From positions 1 to 52,723 of the forward strand of contig WOUT01000014.1 of assembly GCA_009773005.1 (NCBI GenBank): a stretch of 52,723 bases of DNA, given 5' to 3'. A model generated the notes under the pieces. The model was given only the letters and a program-made list of their open reading frames with translations. It ran no database searches and had not been told where the DNA came from. Position 1 is the stretch's first letter. Each line of letters starts with the position of its first letter. Source of the stretch: Chloroflexota bacterium. Its GTDB lineage: Bacteria; Chloroflexota; Anaerolineae; Anaerolineales; Anaerolineaceae. Shown here piece after piece: positions 1 to 9,352 of the stretch. The position numbers were made by a program, and so were the translations under genes.

Positions 1-753
1 CTCCGGATGAGTATAGACGTTCAATTTTGGCAGCCGTGCGTGCCCGATCAGGGTCACCCCCAGGTCTGATGCAGTCCCAATCGCCATGCTGCTGATCGAA
101 TGCAAGGAGATCACCAACGCCACGCCCATTCGTTCGGCTTTCAGAACCATATCTGATGAAACCCTTCCAGTTGAGAGAAGTACCGGCTTTTTGGGTGTCT
201 TTTTCCCCAGCATGCAATCCCCCGCAATCTTATCCAAAGTGTTGTGTCTCCCAATATCGTTGCTGATAGAGATTACATCCAACCCGTCTAGCAGCATGGT
301 AGTATGCACACCGTTTCGAAGGTCTCCTAATTGCCCCACAGTGGTTAGAAATGCTTTTACTTGTTGTTGAATTTCCATAATTTCGTGTTTTTCAGTACTC
401 AATATTCTCTTAATACCTTTATTGGTCCGCTGACTCACACCACCCTGGCAGCCAGAGGTGCGATTCCAGCGTTCAGGTTTATTTATCGCATGGTTCAACC
501 ATACGTCAATATTGTCAAAACCTTCGCATATCGTAACAGAGCTGACTTCCTCGGCGGAATCAATGAATCGCTCATTGAATAAAAAACCAACCGCCAGGTT
601 CTCCAGGTGTTCAGGGGAACAGTGGAATCCTAGCCACTCCTTGCCGTTAACAGTCAAAGCAACCTCAGTTTCAACTGCAATTTGAGCCAGTTGGGGTTCA
701 CTGCCAATGCTGGAAAAAGCCAGGTATTCGTTTTCTTGATGTATTCCAGGCAT
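1..753 (-). CDS. fdhD: FdhD, formate dehydrogenase accessory sulfurtransferase (3' end cut by window)
   Basis: Reading the minus strand from the ATG at 753 gives 251 residues with no stop before the window edge, so only a few C-terminal residues are missing (the family is about 260 long). FdhD carries sulfur from a cysteine desulfurase to the molybdenum cofactor of formate dehydrogenase. Family hallmarks seen: the TSGCQGG segment holding the sulfur-carrying Cys (near residue 110), the DIGRHN..DK motif (near 176) and the STGRVSSDM segment (near 203). Its ATG overlaps the fdhA stop codon (TAATG), so it is translationally coupled to its client enzyme. Strong assignment. Confidence 0.95.
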   Translation of the reverse strand, partial: MPGIHQENEYLAFSSIGSEPQLAQIAVETEVALTVNGKEWLGFHCSPEHLENLAVGFLFNERFIDSAEEVSSVTICEGFDNIDVWLNHAINKPERWNRTSGCQGGVSQRTNKGIKRILSTEKHEIMEIQQQVKAFLTTVGQLGDLRNGVHTTMLLDGLDVISISNDIGRHNTLDKIAGDCMLGKKTPKKPVLLSTGRVSSDMVLKAERMGVALVISLHSISSMAIGTASDLGVTLIGHARLPKLNVYTHPE

Positions 754-3521
754 TACGAAACCTTTTCCAGTTTGACCGCGCATATTTTAAATTCAGGGAT
801 CTTGGCAACCGGGTCAAGCGCATTAATAGTAAGTGCATTGGTTGGGCTTTCGGAAAAGTGGAAATTGGCATAAATCGTACCTGCGGGCACCCGGTCGGTG
901 ATCCAGGCGTAGGCTTGCATCTCACCGCGTCTGGATACCACCCGCACCGGCTGGTAATCTTCCAGGATTCCATGCCTTGCGGCATCTTCAGGGTTGATCT
1001 CTACCAGCGACCGCGGATAAATTTCTGACAGACCTCGGGCGCGCCGGGTGATGGCTCCGCCGTGCCAGTGATAAAGAACGCGCCCGGTGTTGAGCAATAA
1101 CGGGTATTGAGCGTCGGGTAGTTCGACCGCTGGGTGATGGGTCGTGACCGCGAAAACCCCTTTTCCGCGTGTGAATTCACTTGTATGCAAAATGGGAGTG
1201 CCAGGCAAATCTTGCGATTTCACCGGCCATTGCAGCCGCTCTCCATTTTTAAGCCGTCGATGAGAAACTCCTGCGTAGCTTGGCGCGAGAGCAGCAATTT
1301 CATCCATGATTTGGGATGGATCAGAATAGTCCCATGAGGCAAAAGGCGCTTCTTTGGAAATTATACAATTGCCTTTACCAATCAACCGCTTGGCTATGTC
1401 ACTCGTAATCTGCCAGTCCTGCCTCGCTTCGCCGGTAGGGTCAATGGCAGGGTTCACCATCTGCACGCGCCTCTCTGTGTTGGTAAACGTTCCTGACTTT
1501 TCCGCGAAGCTGACTCCCGGCAAGAGGATATCCGCGTAGACCGAGGTTTCGGTGGGAAAAATCTCTTGCAGAACCATGAATTCCAATTCTTCAAGACAAT
1601 GACGCACATGGTTTGAATCAGGTTCGCTCGTGACAGGGTCTTCCCCAAGAATGTATAGCGCTTTGATCTTTCCATCACCTGCGGCAGGTATCATCTCTGT
1701 TACTGTCATTCCGATTTTATTATTAAGATCGATGCCCCATGCACCTTCAAATTTTTTTTGCGAATTCTCCTGAATGACAGATTGGTAAGCCGGGTATACG
1801 TTGGGCAGCGCCCCCATATCACAGGCGCCTTGAACATTATTCTGACCACGCAGCGGGTTTACCCCGCTTCCTGGAACGCCAATGTTCCCTAAAAGCATTT
1901 GCAAGTTGGCTAACGATTGCACATTTTGTACACCCGTTGTATGCTGAGTGATTCCCATTGCCCACAAAACCGCTCCAGGCTTAATGGTTCCAAGCATTTT
2001 TGCAGCCTGATAAAGTTTTTCAGTTGGAATACCCGTAAGATCGCTCACCAATTCTGCGGGATATTTTTTAACATTTGCAGAAAACTCTTCAAACCCTTCG
2101 GTACGGTTGGTAATGAATTCCTTATCTTCCCAACCGTTTTCAAGGATGATGTTCATCAATCCATTGAGCAGCGTAATATCAGTGCCTGACTTCATCTGAA
2201 GGTGGATGGTGGCAAATTCGGTCAAATCAATTTTCCGCGGATCAGCCACGATCAGCGTAGCCCCCCGTTGTAACACAGCCTGACGGATCATCGTCCCAAA
2301 CACAGGATGTTGTTCAGTCGTATTCGATCCGGTAACGAAGATCAGATTTGCCTGATTCGCGATGTCGTCCATTGAATTTGTCATTGCCCCTGACCCAAAA
2401 GAGGCCGCCAACCCAGCCACTGTGCTCGAATGACACAATCGCGCGCAATGGTCGATATTATTCGTGCCAACCACTTGCCGGGAAAACTTGTTCATTAAGT
2501 AATTTTCTTCGTTTGTGCATTTTGCCGAACTGAGGATGCCAATGCTGTTGCCACCATGGGTTTCACGGATGCGCGTGAGCTTTTCTGCCGCTAGTTCCAA
2601 CGCAGTATCCCAGTCGACCTTTACCCACTCCCCTCTATCCCCACCGGGTACGCGTTCTCTTTTCTCAAGCAGGTAAGCCCGCACCATCGGGTGAGTCAAC
2701 CTATCGGTGTGATGGACAAAATCGTAACCATAGCGCCCCTTCACGCACAAGCGCATTCCGTTTACCGGCGCATCCTGCGATGAATCTACCGACATGATCT
2801 TATTTTCACCAACGTTCAGCGTCACCTGGCAGCCTACGCCGCAGTAGGTACATGTAGTAACCACGCTTTTTTCAACTTTGCCAGAATTAATTGATAATTT
2901 ATTGGTTAACGCTCCGGTCGGGCAATATGCCACGCATGCCCCGCAGGATTCGCAGCGGGCCTCCAGCAGGCTCCCTCCCGAACCCGGGGTGATTTTATTC
3001 TTCATGCCTCGCCCGGTTAATTCCCAGACAAATCGGCCCTGGATCTCTGCACAGGCTCGGATGCAGCGGTTGCATAAGATGCATTTGTTGAGGTCCACTC
3101 GAATAAAAGGGTTATTATCGCTGTCAACGGAGTAACGGGGTTCCTTTCGGACAACCTTCTCGAGTTCAATTTTAAATTCTTCTGCCAGGGCGAGCAATTC
3201 GCTAACGCCATGCTGGTCATAAGGTTTGTCCCCGTCGTAATAATTGGAAAGAAGGAGCTCGAGGATTTTTTTTCGATCTTTCAACAGTGTCGGGGTTGCA
3301 GTATTTACCACCATGCCTTCAGCTATCGGCAGAGTGCAAGCGCTCAGAGGGAAACGGGTGCCGGCAACTTCAACGTTACATAATCGGCAGCCACCATATG
3401 AGGTCAAGTCGGGGTGATAGCACAATGTCGGGATGGAAACACCCACCTGTCTGGCTGCTTCCAAGACGGTTAGGCATTCGTCCACCTCATATTTCTTTCC
3501 ATCAAAAGTGATTGTTACCAT
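753..3521 (-). CDS. fdhA: Formate dehydrogenase catalytic (alpha) subunit, molybdenum-pterin, Cys type
   Basis: 922 residues. It oxidises formate to CO2 at a bis-MGD molybdenum site and passes electrons through Fe-S clusters. Order seen: N-terminal [2Fe-2S] domain (C34, C45, C48, C62), two [4Fe-4S] motifs (C147/150/153/157 and C190/193/196/200), the molybdopterin-domain cluster (C224, C227, C231, C259), then the large MopB catalytic region and C-terminal dinucleotide-binding domain. The active site aligns as ARLCHSS, so Cys363 replaces selenocysteine and is followed by His364. Start chosen at 3521 rather than 3551 because AAGGAG lies 7 bases upstream. Odd: the His-Cys3 cluster motif usual around residues 92-112 in NuoG-like proteins has no His/Cys ligands here. 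Soluble, cytoplasmic; likely partners with the NuoF-like protein upstream. Confidence 0.94.
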   Translation of the reverse strand: MVTITFDGKKYEVDECLTVLEAARQVGVSIPTLCYHPDLTSYGGCRLCNVEVAGTRFPLSACTLPIAEGMVVNTATPTLLKDRKKILELLLSNYYDGDKPYDQHGVSELLALAEEFKIELEKVVRKEPRYSVDSDNNPFIRVDLNKCILCNRCIRACAEIQGRFVWELTGRGMKNKITPGSGGSLLEARCESCGACVAYCPTGALTNKLSINSGKVEKSVVTTCTYCGVGCQVTLNVGENKIMSVDSSQDAPVNGMRLCVKGRYGYDFVHHTDRLTHPMVRAYLLEKRERVPGGDRGEWVKVDWDTALELAAEKLTRIRETHGGNSIGILSSAKCTNEENYLMNKFSRQVVGTNNIDHCARLCHSSTVAGLAASFGSGAMTNSMDDIANQANLIFVTGSNTTEQHPVFGTMIRQAVLQRGATLIVADPRKIDLTEFATIHLQMKSGTDITLLNGLMNIILENGWEDKEFITNRTEGFEEFSANVKKYPAELVSDLTGIPTEKLYQAAKMLGTIKPGAVLWAMGITQHTTGVQNVQSLANLQMLLGNIGVPGSGVNPLRGQNNVQGACDMGALPNVYPAYQSVIQENSQKKFEGAWGIDLNNKIGMTVTEMIPAAGDGKIKALYILGEDPVTSEPDSNHVRHCLEELEFMVLQEIFPTETSVYADILLPGVSFAEKSGTFTNTERRVQMVNPAIDPTGEARQDWQITSDIAKRLIGKGNCIISKEAPFASWDYSDPSQIMDEIAALAPSYAGVSHRRLKNGERLQWPVKSQDLPGTPILHTSEFTRGKGVFAVTTHHPAVELPDAQYPLLLNTGRVLYHWHGGAITRRARGLSEIYPRSLVEINPEDAARHGILEDYQPVRVVSRRGEMQAYAWITDRVPAGTIYANFHFSESPTNALTINALDPVAKIPEFKICAVKLEKVS

Positions 3522-3592
3522 TAATACACTCCTTTCCAGGCGTACTTCCAAGAACGATCCCTGGATGGGTTAAAGTGGAATTTCGTAATTGG

Positions 3593-5218
3593 TCATGAAT
3601 AATTATTAATCGCCTTGGTGGGGCAAACCTGTTTACAGATACCACAGCTAATACAAATCTCGGAGTTAATCAAATGGGGCTGGCGCGGTATTCCGGTAAT
3701 TGCCTGGACAGGACAATTACGCAGGCATATTACACAACCTGTGCACAGATCCGGAGTGATCTCGTAGCGGATTAATGACCGGCATACTTTTGCAGGGCAG
3801 CGTTTTTCGTAGATATGGGCTTCATATTCAGAGCGAAAATGTTTCAACGTACTTTCTACTGGATTGGGAGCGCCTTGACCCAACCCACACAAGCTGTTAT
3901 GCCTCGTGACATGGCAGAGCTCTTCAAGCTCTTCTAAGTCTGCCGGCTCTCCATGACCATCGCAAATTTTTGTGAGGATGTTAAGCATGCTAAATGTACC
4001 AAGACGGCAGGGAGTACATTTGCCACAACTTTCGTCCTGGATGAACTCCATGAAAAAGCGGGCAATATCCACCATGCAGCTTTCTTCATCCATCACAATC
4101 ATCCCACCGGAACCCATAATTGAACCGGCTGCGGAGAGCGATTCATAATCTATGGCTAGATCCAGAAATTCAGCGGGGAGGCACCCTCCCATGGGACCGC
4201 CGGTCTGGATGGCTTTAAACGCTTTATCTTCCTTAATCCCTCCGCCAACATCGTAAATGACTTCACGCAGGGTGATGCCAAAAGGAACTTCGATCAATCC
4301 GGTATGTTTGACATTTCCTGCCAGGGCAAACGTCTTGGTGCCTTTACTTTTTTCGGTACCCATGGAAGCATACCAATCTGCGCCTCTGAGAATGATCTGT
4401 GGAACGTTCGCGAAAGTCTCTACATTGTTGATATTGGTTGGTTTTCCCCACAAGCCGCTCACTGCCGGGAATGGCGGCCTGGGACGCGGCTCACCGCGTT
4501 GCCCCTCAATGGAAGCCATGAGGGCTGTCTCTTCTCCACATACAAAAGCGCCTGCTCCCATACGCACTTCAAGGTCAAAAGAAAAACCGCTGTTCAAAAT
4601 ATTGTGTCCCAATAAGCCAAGCTCTCTGGCCTGTATAATAGCAAGATTGGTTGTTTTTAACGCAATCGGATATTCTGCCCGACAATAGATATATCCTTGG
4701 GAAGAACCGATAGCATAAGCCGCAATTATCATTCCTTCAATCACAGAGTGTGGATCGCCTTCAAGCACTCGACGATTCATAAAAGCTCCTGGATCGCCTT
4801 CGTCAGCATTACAAACGATATACTTGGGAAAATTATTACTGTTTCTGGTAAGCTGCCATTTTTTTCCAGTTGGGAAACCTGCCCCACCCCGCCCACGCAG
4901 GCCTGAGCGCAGAACGGTATCAATCACATTCTCTGGAGCCATCTGGGTCAACACCTGTACCAGAGCGCTATAACCATCGTTGATAATATACTCTTCGATA
5001 TTTTCAGGGTTGATCAGGTTGCAATTTCGCAGTACAACGCGCACTTCCTTGGATGTTGGCGCGACCAGTTCTCCATCTCCATAAAAATGAAGCGTCGACC
5101 CTTGGCTGGCTACTGAATCCCATGTTAATGTTCTTTCTGAACCAGTTCTGGTTTTTAGCCGATCTTTTGCATCTTTCTGAATTTGTACCAGATCGGACGC
5201 TGAATCAATCCTGTCCAT
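3593..5218 (-). CDS. fdhB: NuoF-like NADH/FMN subunit of formate dehydrogenase
   Basis: 541 residues of the NuoF/HydB family. It should exchange electrons between NAD(H) and the formate dehydrogenase alpha subunit via FMN. Seen: the [14 protein letters not shown] nucleotide/FMN loop near residue 107, the [14 protein letters not shown] motif, the [4Fe-4S] SCGKCTPCR motif followed by a later Cys, and two C-terminal ferredoxin-type clusters ([11 protein letters not shown] and [11 protein letters not shown]). The first 60 residues, where HydB-type proteins carry a thioredoxin-like [2Fe-2S] domain, contain no Cys cluster, and no nuoE-like gene lies beside it. First gene of the fdhB-fdhA-fdhD operon; 71 bases separate it from fdhA. 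It diverges from mobA across 153 bases. Confidence 0.92.
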   Translation of the reverse strand: MDRIDSASDLVQIQKDAKDRLKTRTGSERTLTWDSVASQGSTLHFYGDGELVAPTSKEVRVVLRNCNLINPENIEEYIINDGYSALVQVLTQMAPENVIDTVLRSGLRGRGGAGFPTGKKWQLTRNSNNFPKYIVCNADEGDPGAFMNRRVLEGDPHSVIEGMIIAAYAIGSSQGYIYCRAEYPIALKTTNLAIIQARELGLLGHNILNSGFSFDLEVRMGAGAFVCGEETALMASIEGQRGEPRPRPPFPAVSGLWGKPTNINNVETFANVPQIILRGADWYASMGTEKSKGTKTFALAGNVKHTGLIEVPFGITLREVIYDVGGGIKEDKAFKAIQTGGPMGGCLPAEFLDLAIDYESLSAAGSIMGSGGMIVMDEESCMVDIARFFMEFIQDESCGKCTPCRLGTFSMLNILTKICDGHGEPADLEELEELCHVTRHNSLCGLGQGAPNPVESTLKHFRSEYEAHIYEKRCPAKVCRSLIRYEITPDLCTGCVICLRNCPVQAITGIPRQPHLINSEICISCGICKQVCPTKAINNYS

Positions 5219-5335
5219 AGGTTATCATCTCCAAGTCATAAAGATAAAAACACCAATATTGATAACAGCATTTCAAATAATTGTAAATTTGGTATTGAAA
5301 GGTCAACTTCAAATTCAAGTAAAATAATCTAAATT

Positions 5336-5357
5336 GTACTATTTGATATTATAGTAC
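5336..5357. promoter_or_regulatory. Inverted repeat in the fdhB-mobA divergent intergenic region
   Basis: Perfect 7-bp arms GTACTAT / ATAGTAC separated by 8 bases (TTGATATT). It lies 15 bases upstream of the mobA start and about 118 bases upstream of fdhB, in an AT-rich intergenic region. The form suits an operator for a dimeric regulator of both transcription units. The regulator is unknown. Confidence 0.45.
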
Positions 5358-5371
5358 GAAAGTAGGGAATT

Positions 5372-5968
5372 ATGCTGACAGTCGGTATTTTGGCAGGCGG
5401 TCGCTCGCAGCGCATGGGTCAAAATAAAGCGCTGATGTTGTTTCACGGAATACCACTGATACAAAGAGTGGCAAACCGGGTCTCTTCCACCGCCACCGAG
5501 ATCAACATCATCTCAAACGAAGAACCCCTATACAAATTTTTGAATTTGCCAATTTTTCCAGATCAAATCCCTCAAAAAGGGGTTCTTGGTGGAATTCTTA
5601 CTGCTTTCTTGCGTGCTGGGCAATCGTTTGTTGCTCCTGTTGGATGCGACCTTCCATTTATCAGCCCGGCACTTTTAAATGCCGAGTTAAAAATAATTCT
5701 TGAAAGCGATGTTGATATTGTCATCCCGGAATCAAAAAATGGGCTTGAACCCCTGCACGCGGTTTACAGGAGGAGTACCTGCCTGCCCTTGGTTGAAAAA
5801 TCTATATTGCGAGGTGACAACCGCATCATTAGCTGGTTCGATCACGCTTTGGTTAGAACTCTTGTTTTATCGGAAGTGTCGCAATTCGATCCTGACCCGC
5901 ATATTTTCCTTAATCTCAATTACCCCGATGACTTTAAACAAGCCGAGGAACTCTCGGAACAGGAATAA
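5372..5968 (+). CDS. mobA: MobA, molybdenum cofactor guanylyltransferase
   Basis: 198 residues. MobA transfers GMP from GTP to molybdopterin, making the MGD cofactor that FdhA needs. The N-terminal nucleotidyltransferase signature LAGGRSQRMGQNKAL (residues 7-21) is intact, as is the PVGCDLPF metal-binding segment with its Asp (near residue 92) and the later EPLHAVYRR segment. The length is typical. The start has a modest purine-rich site (AGGGAA) just upstream. It diverges from fdhBAD, so cofactor maturation and enzyme genes share one regulatory region. Confidence 0.93.
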   Translation: MLTVGILAGGRSQRMGQNKALMLFHGIPLIQRVANRVSSTATEINIISNEEPLYKFLNLPIFPDQIPQKGVLGGILTAFLRAGQSFVAPVGCDLPFISPALLNAELKIILESDVDIVIPESKNGLEPLHAVYRRSTCLPLVEKSILRGDNRIISWFDHALVRTLVLSEVSQFDPDPHIFLNLNYPDDFKQAEELSEQE

Positions 5969-6031
5969 GTCTGAAGATTTGAATAATTAATTTTGCAATA
6001 ACAATCGATGAATCATTCTTCTTTTTTGATT

Positions 6032-6160
6032 AGCGCCTGCCACTGCACACTCAACCTGGCGCTCATCATCGCCGACCTCGCAGGCAGCGGGGCAATCGCT
6101 CATACCCATTTGATTGAGGTATCGCAATGCCCGCCAATAGTGAAAACGATTTATCGATAG
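6032..6160 (+). pseudogene. Decayed C-terminal fragment of a ComM/YifB (Mg-chelatase-like) gene
   Basis: Reading forward from 6032 gives SACHCTLNLALIIADLAG and then HTHLIEVSQ before a stop at 6158. This matches the C-terminal ComM/YifB family pattern SARAYHRVLKLARTIADLAG...AHLAEAIQYR, with many substitutions and no upstream domain. It is therefore a relic, not a gene. A second copy of the same segment lies at 9207-9297. The 480-base stretch 5969-6448 otherwise holds no gene I can support. It contains a run of 12 G at 6272-6283. Confidence 0.6.
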
Positions 6161-6271
6161 ATCAAATTAATAAATACTCACAGGTGTCCGTTGATAATTT
6201 CATAAGCAATTATCATTTTGAATTCGAATACGATAGGTGGTGATTTTGCAATCAGGGAGTAGGTCACCTGT

Positions 6272-6283
6272 GGGGGGGGGGGG
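6272..6283 (+). repeat. Homopolymer of 12 G
   Basis: Twelve consecutive G lie about 166 bases upstream of the WD40 lipoprotein start, in non-coding sequence. Such tracts slip during replication and are also error-prone in sequencing, so the exact length is uncertain. Confidence 0.9.
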
Positions 6284-6448
6284 CCAGCAATATCTTCATC
6301 AAGAATATTGAAATTGATAAATAAGTATGCAATAATCCTTATATAGTCCTGTTGTTTCTCCAAAAACCTATCCATTGAAGAGGGTTAATCCAACACTCCG
6401 GTTTCATTTCCCCGATCGTTTTTGTGGAATCAGGAGGAGGATTGCTAT

Positions 6449-7429
6449 ATGAAAACTCCCAAGTTTAGAATCACCGTGATTCTAATTCTTTTTTTCATTT
6501 GTGGATGTAAAACTCAAAAAGACATCGATCAGAACCAGATCAAGAATAACAGTTTTACCTTTCATGGGTCTGTGTCTACACTCACGCTTTCGTCACATGA
6601 TTACATGGTGGCCATTGGAGGTACATCAAACATCATTTCGAGATGGAATTATTCAACTGGGGTGATAATTGATGAAATTGAACTCGACGATAGAACAGGC
6701 ACTGTTTTTGCACTCGCCTTTTCTCCAGACGGGAAAATCTTGGCAACGCCTGAATATCCCCACGGACGAATCCTGCTATGGAATTTCACAGATCCTGTCC
6801 TGAAAACTTTAAAGTCAGACAAGATAAATGTGTTTTTTTGTATGACTTTTTCTCCTGATGGCTCGTTCCTCGCCTCAGGAGGAATGGACGGTACGATCTA
6901 TTATTGGAACGTAGATTCTGAAAAATTAGAAAAAACTTTCGGGCCTCAAAAAGACATGGTCATGGGCATTGCTTTTTCTCCAGATGGTAAAACGATCGTT
7001 GCAGGGTATTATGATGGAGCTGTAATCCTTTGGGATGTTTACTCAAGTCAAAAAATCCTCACTTTTGAAGGGCACACGGGTAGTATTGCCGGTGTGGTTT
7101 TCTCACCCGACGGTCAGACAATCGCATCTGGAAGTTTAGATAACTCAGTCATTTTATGGGACACTTCAACAGGGAAACAAATCGACAAGATTATCGCGGA
7201 CGATAAAATTACCAGTATTGCATTTTCTCCAGATGGTAGAGTCGTGGCATTCTCAGACCCAATCCAAATCAACCTTTGGAACTTGAACAAAAAAGAGATC
7301 GTGGCGACTTTCGATGGACATCAGGAAACAGTAAACGCGCTAGTGTTTTCACCGGACGGTAAAAAACTCATCTCAGGCTCTGAGGACACCACCGTAAGGG
7401 TATGGGATTTGGCCGGATCAGGAGATTGA
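6449..7429 (+). CDS. WD40-repeat lipoprotein (seven-bladed propeller)
   Basis: 326 residues. A short signal peptide ends in a lipobox (ICGC, lipidated Cys20), so the protein should be anchored outside the cell membrane. The rest is seven WD40 blades, most with the FSPDG turn followed by a W-[DN] blade end. Together they form one complete propeller, a protein-interaction platform with no enzyme motif. Start chosen at 6449, 9 bases after AGGAGGAGG at 6432-6440, rather than at the in-frame ATG at 6422. It is followed after 3 bases by the HEAT-repeat lipoprotein gene, so the two are probably co-expressed and may act together. Partner and pathway are unknown. Confidence 0.88.
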   Translation: MKTPKFRITVILILFFICGCKTQKDIDQNQIKNNSFTFHGSVSTLTLSSHDYMVAIGGTSNIISRWNYSTGVIIDEIELDDRTGTVFALAFSPDGKILATPEYPHGRILLWNFTDPVLKTLKSDKINVFFCMTFSPDGSFLASGGMDGTIYYWNVDSEKLEKTFGPQKDMVMGIAFSPDGKTIVAGYYDGAVILWDVYSSQKILTFEGHTGSIAGVVFSPDGQTIASGSLDNSVILWDTSTGKQIDKIIADDKITSIAFSPDGRVVAFSDPIQINLWNLNKKEIVATFDGHQETVNALVFSPDGKKLISGSEDTTVRVWDLAGSGD

Positions 7430-7432
7430 CCT

Positions 7433-9118
7433 ATGATACACATCCGATTCATCACTTCTTTATTAATAATCGTATGCATAATGGGTTGTGCATCGGTTCC
7501 TGAAAAAACAATCCCTGTACCTTCAGGAAAGTATGCAACGTTCGAATTTCCTGATCCTGAAGATATTTTGGCAACCTACATGGCGAGTTTACCATCGATC
7601 ACTCCTACTCTCACACCTACCCTTACTTCAACAATCACTCCGACTCCGACTCTTCCTTCTATAGAGGAAGTTGCTCAAAAATACAAAAACGAGATTCGCC
7701 CGCTTTTAGCCAAATTAAATACAGCAGAATCAGTCAGCGAATATACATTACCAGCCTCTTCGACTTGGCAGATCCATTTAATCCCTTCCAGTGAGAGGGA
7801 ATATTTGTTCCAGTATCTACTTTTTGGTGATCAAAAGTTTGGCAATCCCGATGGTCAAACCCAATTATTTATAACCTATTCCTATCAACGGGAGGGGTGC
7901 TTAAGTATCACTGGATTGGGATGCGACGTAGAAAAAGTAAAAATCATCAGCCGGTTGTATATCAAAGAAGGAGAATCGTATTATCAATTGGAAGAATTAT
8001 CGCCAGGAAGTGGAGGAATTGGAGCCCATTCCTGGGAGGAGATTATTATACGGTCAGTAAATTCATATAAAACATTAGGAGAACAAACGCAAAAAATCGA
8101 AGAAAAAATGGAGACCTTAATGTTGTATATCGGTGGTGTTGGTCCAAGATCTGACAATACTCGGCACAGAATTTTTCAGCCTGCATTTAATGCCCAGATC
8201 GCGATCTTGAAACTCGTGCTCTCCAGCCCATACTTGTCTGACCGAAGAGCCGCGCTTGATTCCCTTCAATGGATCGGCCCCGATGCGGTGGATGCTGTTC
8301 CGGAGATAATAAATGCATTGTACGATGAAGAGGATCGTGTGATTAGTATCGCTATCAGTGCGCTTGGAAGAATCGGACCAGGAGCAGTTGCTGCGGTTCC
8401 AGATTTGATGCAGATATTTCAAGAAAAGAATAAGTGGTACAGTTGCGATGCTGCATATGCACTTGGAAGTATCGGGGAGGGAGCCTTTGAATCCATTCCC
8501 GTGTTGATCGCTGAGATTGAAACGAATGGTAAATGTCTGAAAAAGGCTGCAGAAGTATTGGGGCAATTTGGGGAAGCGGCAGCACCGGCTGTTTCTTCAT
8601 TAATAAAATTACTTAATAACGAAAACGACGAGATCAGAGAATTAACTGTCAGAGCCTTAGGAAATATCGGTGAACCTGCCTCGGAAGCAATACCATCATT
8701 GATCAAAAGACTCGATGACAAAAATAAAAAGGTCTGGTGTGGAGCGGTTGTCGCGCTATCCAAAATTGGGAAAATTCCCGCTGAGACGGCTCCAACTTTA
8801 GCAACACTTTTGGATCAAGGTTACTGTATGGGGGCGCTTATTGACACATTGGAATTAATGGGTCCTGATGCAGCTCTAGCGGTTCCCGCACTCATCAAAA
8901 TCCTTGATCATGAGTACATGTCGATTTCTGCAGTAAAGGCGCTGGGTGCGATAGGCTCAGCAGGAATTGAAGCTATTCCGGCTTTGATTTTTATGCTGGA
9001 AACAGGGAATTATGGAAAAAGAGAAGCTGCCCAAAAAGCCATGGTACAAATCATCGGTCAGGACCTTGGTAATCAACCTGCAGCCTGGCGGCAATGGTGG
9101 GGTGAAAATAAACCGTAA
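7433..9118 (+). CDS. HEAT-repeat (PBS-lyase-like) lipoprotein
   Basis: 561 residues. A signal peptide with lipobox IMGC (lipidated Cys19) is followed by a Thr/Pro-rich linker (about residues 60-82), a middle domain (90-240) of no recognised family, and roughly eight HEAT/PBS-lyase-type helical repeats from about residue 265 to the end. Each repeat reads like AVPALI..L.d....vr..A..ALG.IG. No catalytic motif is visible, so this is probably an extracytoplasmic scaffold. The start lies 3 bases after the WD40 gene, with AGGAG inside that gene's end. The pair sits between two decayed ComM fragments, which hints at an inserted cassette. Confidence 0.85.
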   Translation: MIHIRFITSLLIIVCIMGCASVPEKTIPVPSGKYATFEFPDPEDILATYMASLPSITPTLTPTLTSTITPTPTLPSIEEVAQKYKNEIRPLLAKLNTAESVSEYTLPASSTWQIHLIPSSEREYLFQYLLFGDQKFGNPDGQTQLFITYSYQREGCLSITGLGCDVEKVKIISRLYIKEGESYYQLEELSPGSGGIGAHSWEEIIIRSVNSYKTLGEQTQKIEEKMETLMLYIGGVGPRSDNTRHRIFQPAFNAQIAILKLVLSSPYLSDRRAALDSLQWIGPDAVDAVPEIINALYDEEDRVISIAISALGRIGPGAVAAVPDLMQIFQEKNKWYSCDAAYALGSIGEGAFESIPVLIAEIETNGKCLKKAAEVLGQFGEAAAPAVSSLIKLLNNENDEIRELTVRALGNIGEPASEAIPSLIKRLDDKNKKVWCGAVVALSKIGKIPAETAPTLATLLDQGYCMGALIDTLELMGPDAALAVPALIKILDHEYMSISAVKALGAIGSAGIEAIPALIFMLETGNYGKREAAQKAMVQIIGQDLGNQPAAWRQWWGENKP

Positions 9119-9206
9119 TTATTGTATTCTTAATGCAAGAGTAATATATGGTGAGTTTGAATCAACTCTGAACAATAACTGCTTGACCCCGGTTGTGTCG
9201 AAATGT

Positions 9207-9297
9207 CGTATGTTCAATCAGGCGCGCACCATCGCCGACCTTGCTGGCTGTGAGCCAACCGCGCAAACCCCTTTAGCTGAACCATTGCAATACTGGC
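9207..9297 (+). pseudogene. Second decayed C-terminal fragment of a ComM/YifB gene
   Basis: The forward frame from 9207 reads RMFNQARTIADLAGCEPTAQ and then LAEPLQYW, matching the ComM/YifB C-terminal pattern ARTIADLAG...HLAEAIQYR. No ATPase domain precedes it; the reading frame upstream overlaps the end of the HEAT gene and has no family match. It covers the same protein segment as the relic at 6032-6160. It is better preserved, in the same orientation, about 3.1 kb away. Confidence 0.7.
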
Positions 9298-9352
9298 TGA
9301 CCTTGAATGTAAGCAACGCATTCTATTGCCCGTTTTCAACATTCCATTACTC

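Noticed and set aside
2432-2440. Possible selenocysteine at the FdhA active site
   Set aside because: The aligned codon is a Cys codon (ARLCHSS), not UGA, and the frame is open throughout.
6178-6375. 65-residue minus-strand frame with a Pro run
   Set aside because: The Pro residues come from the 12-G homopolymer; no ribosome site or family.
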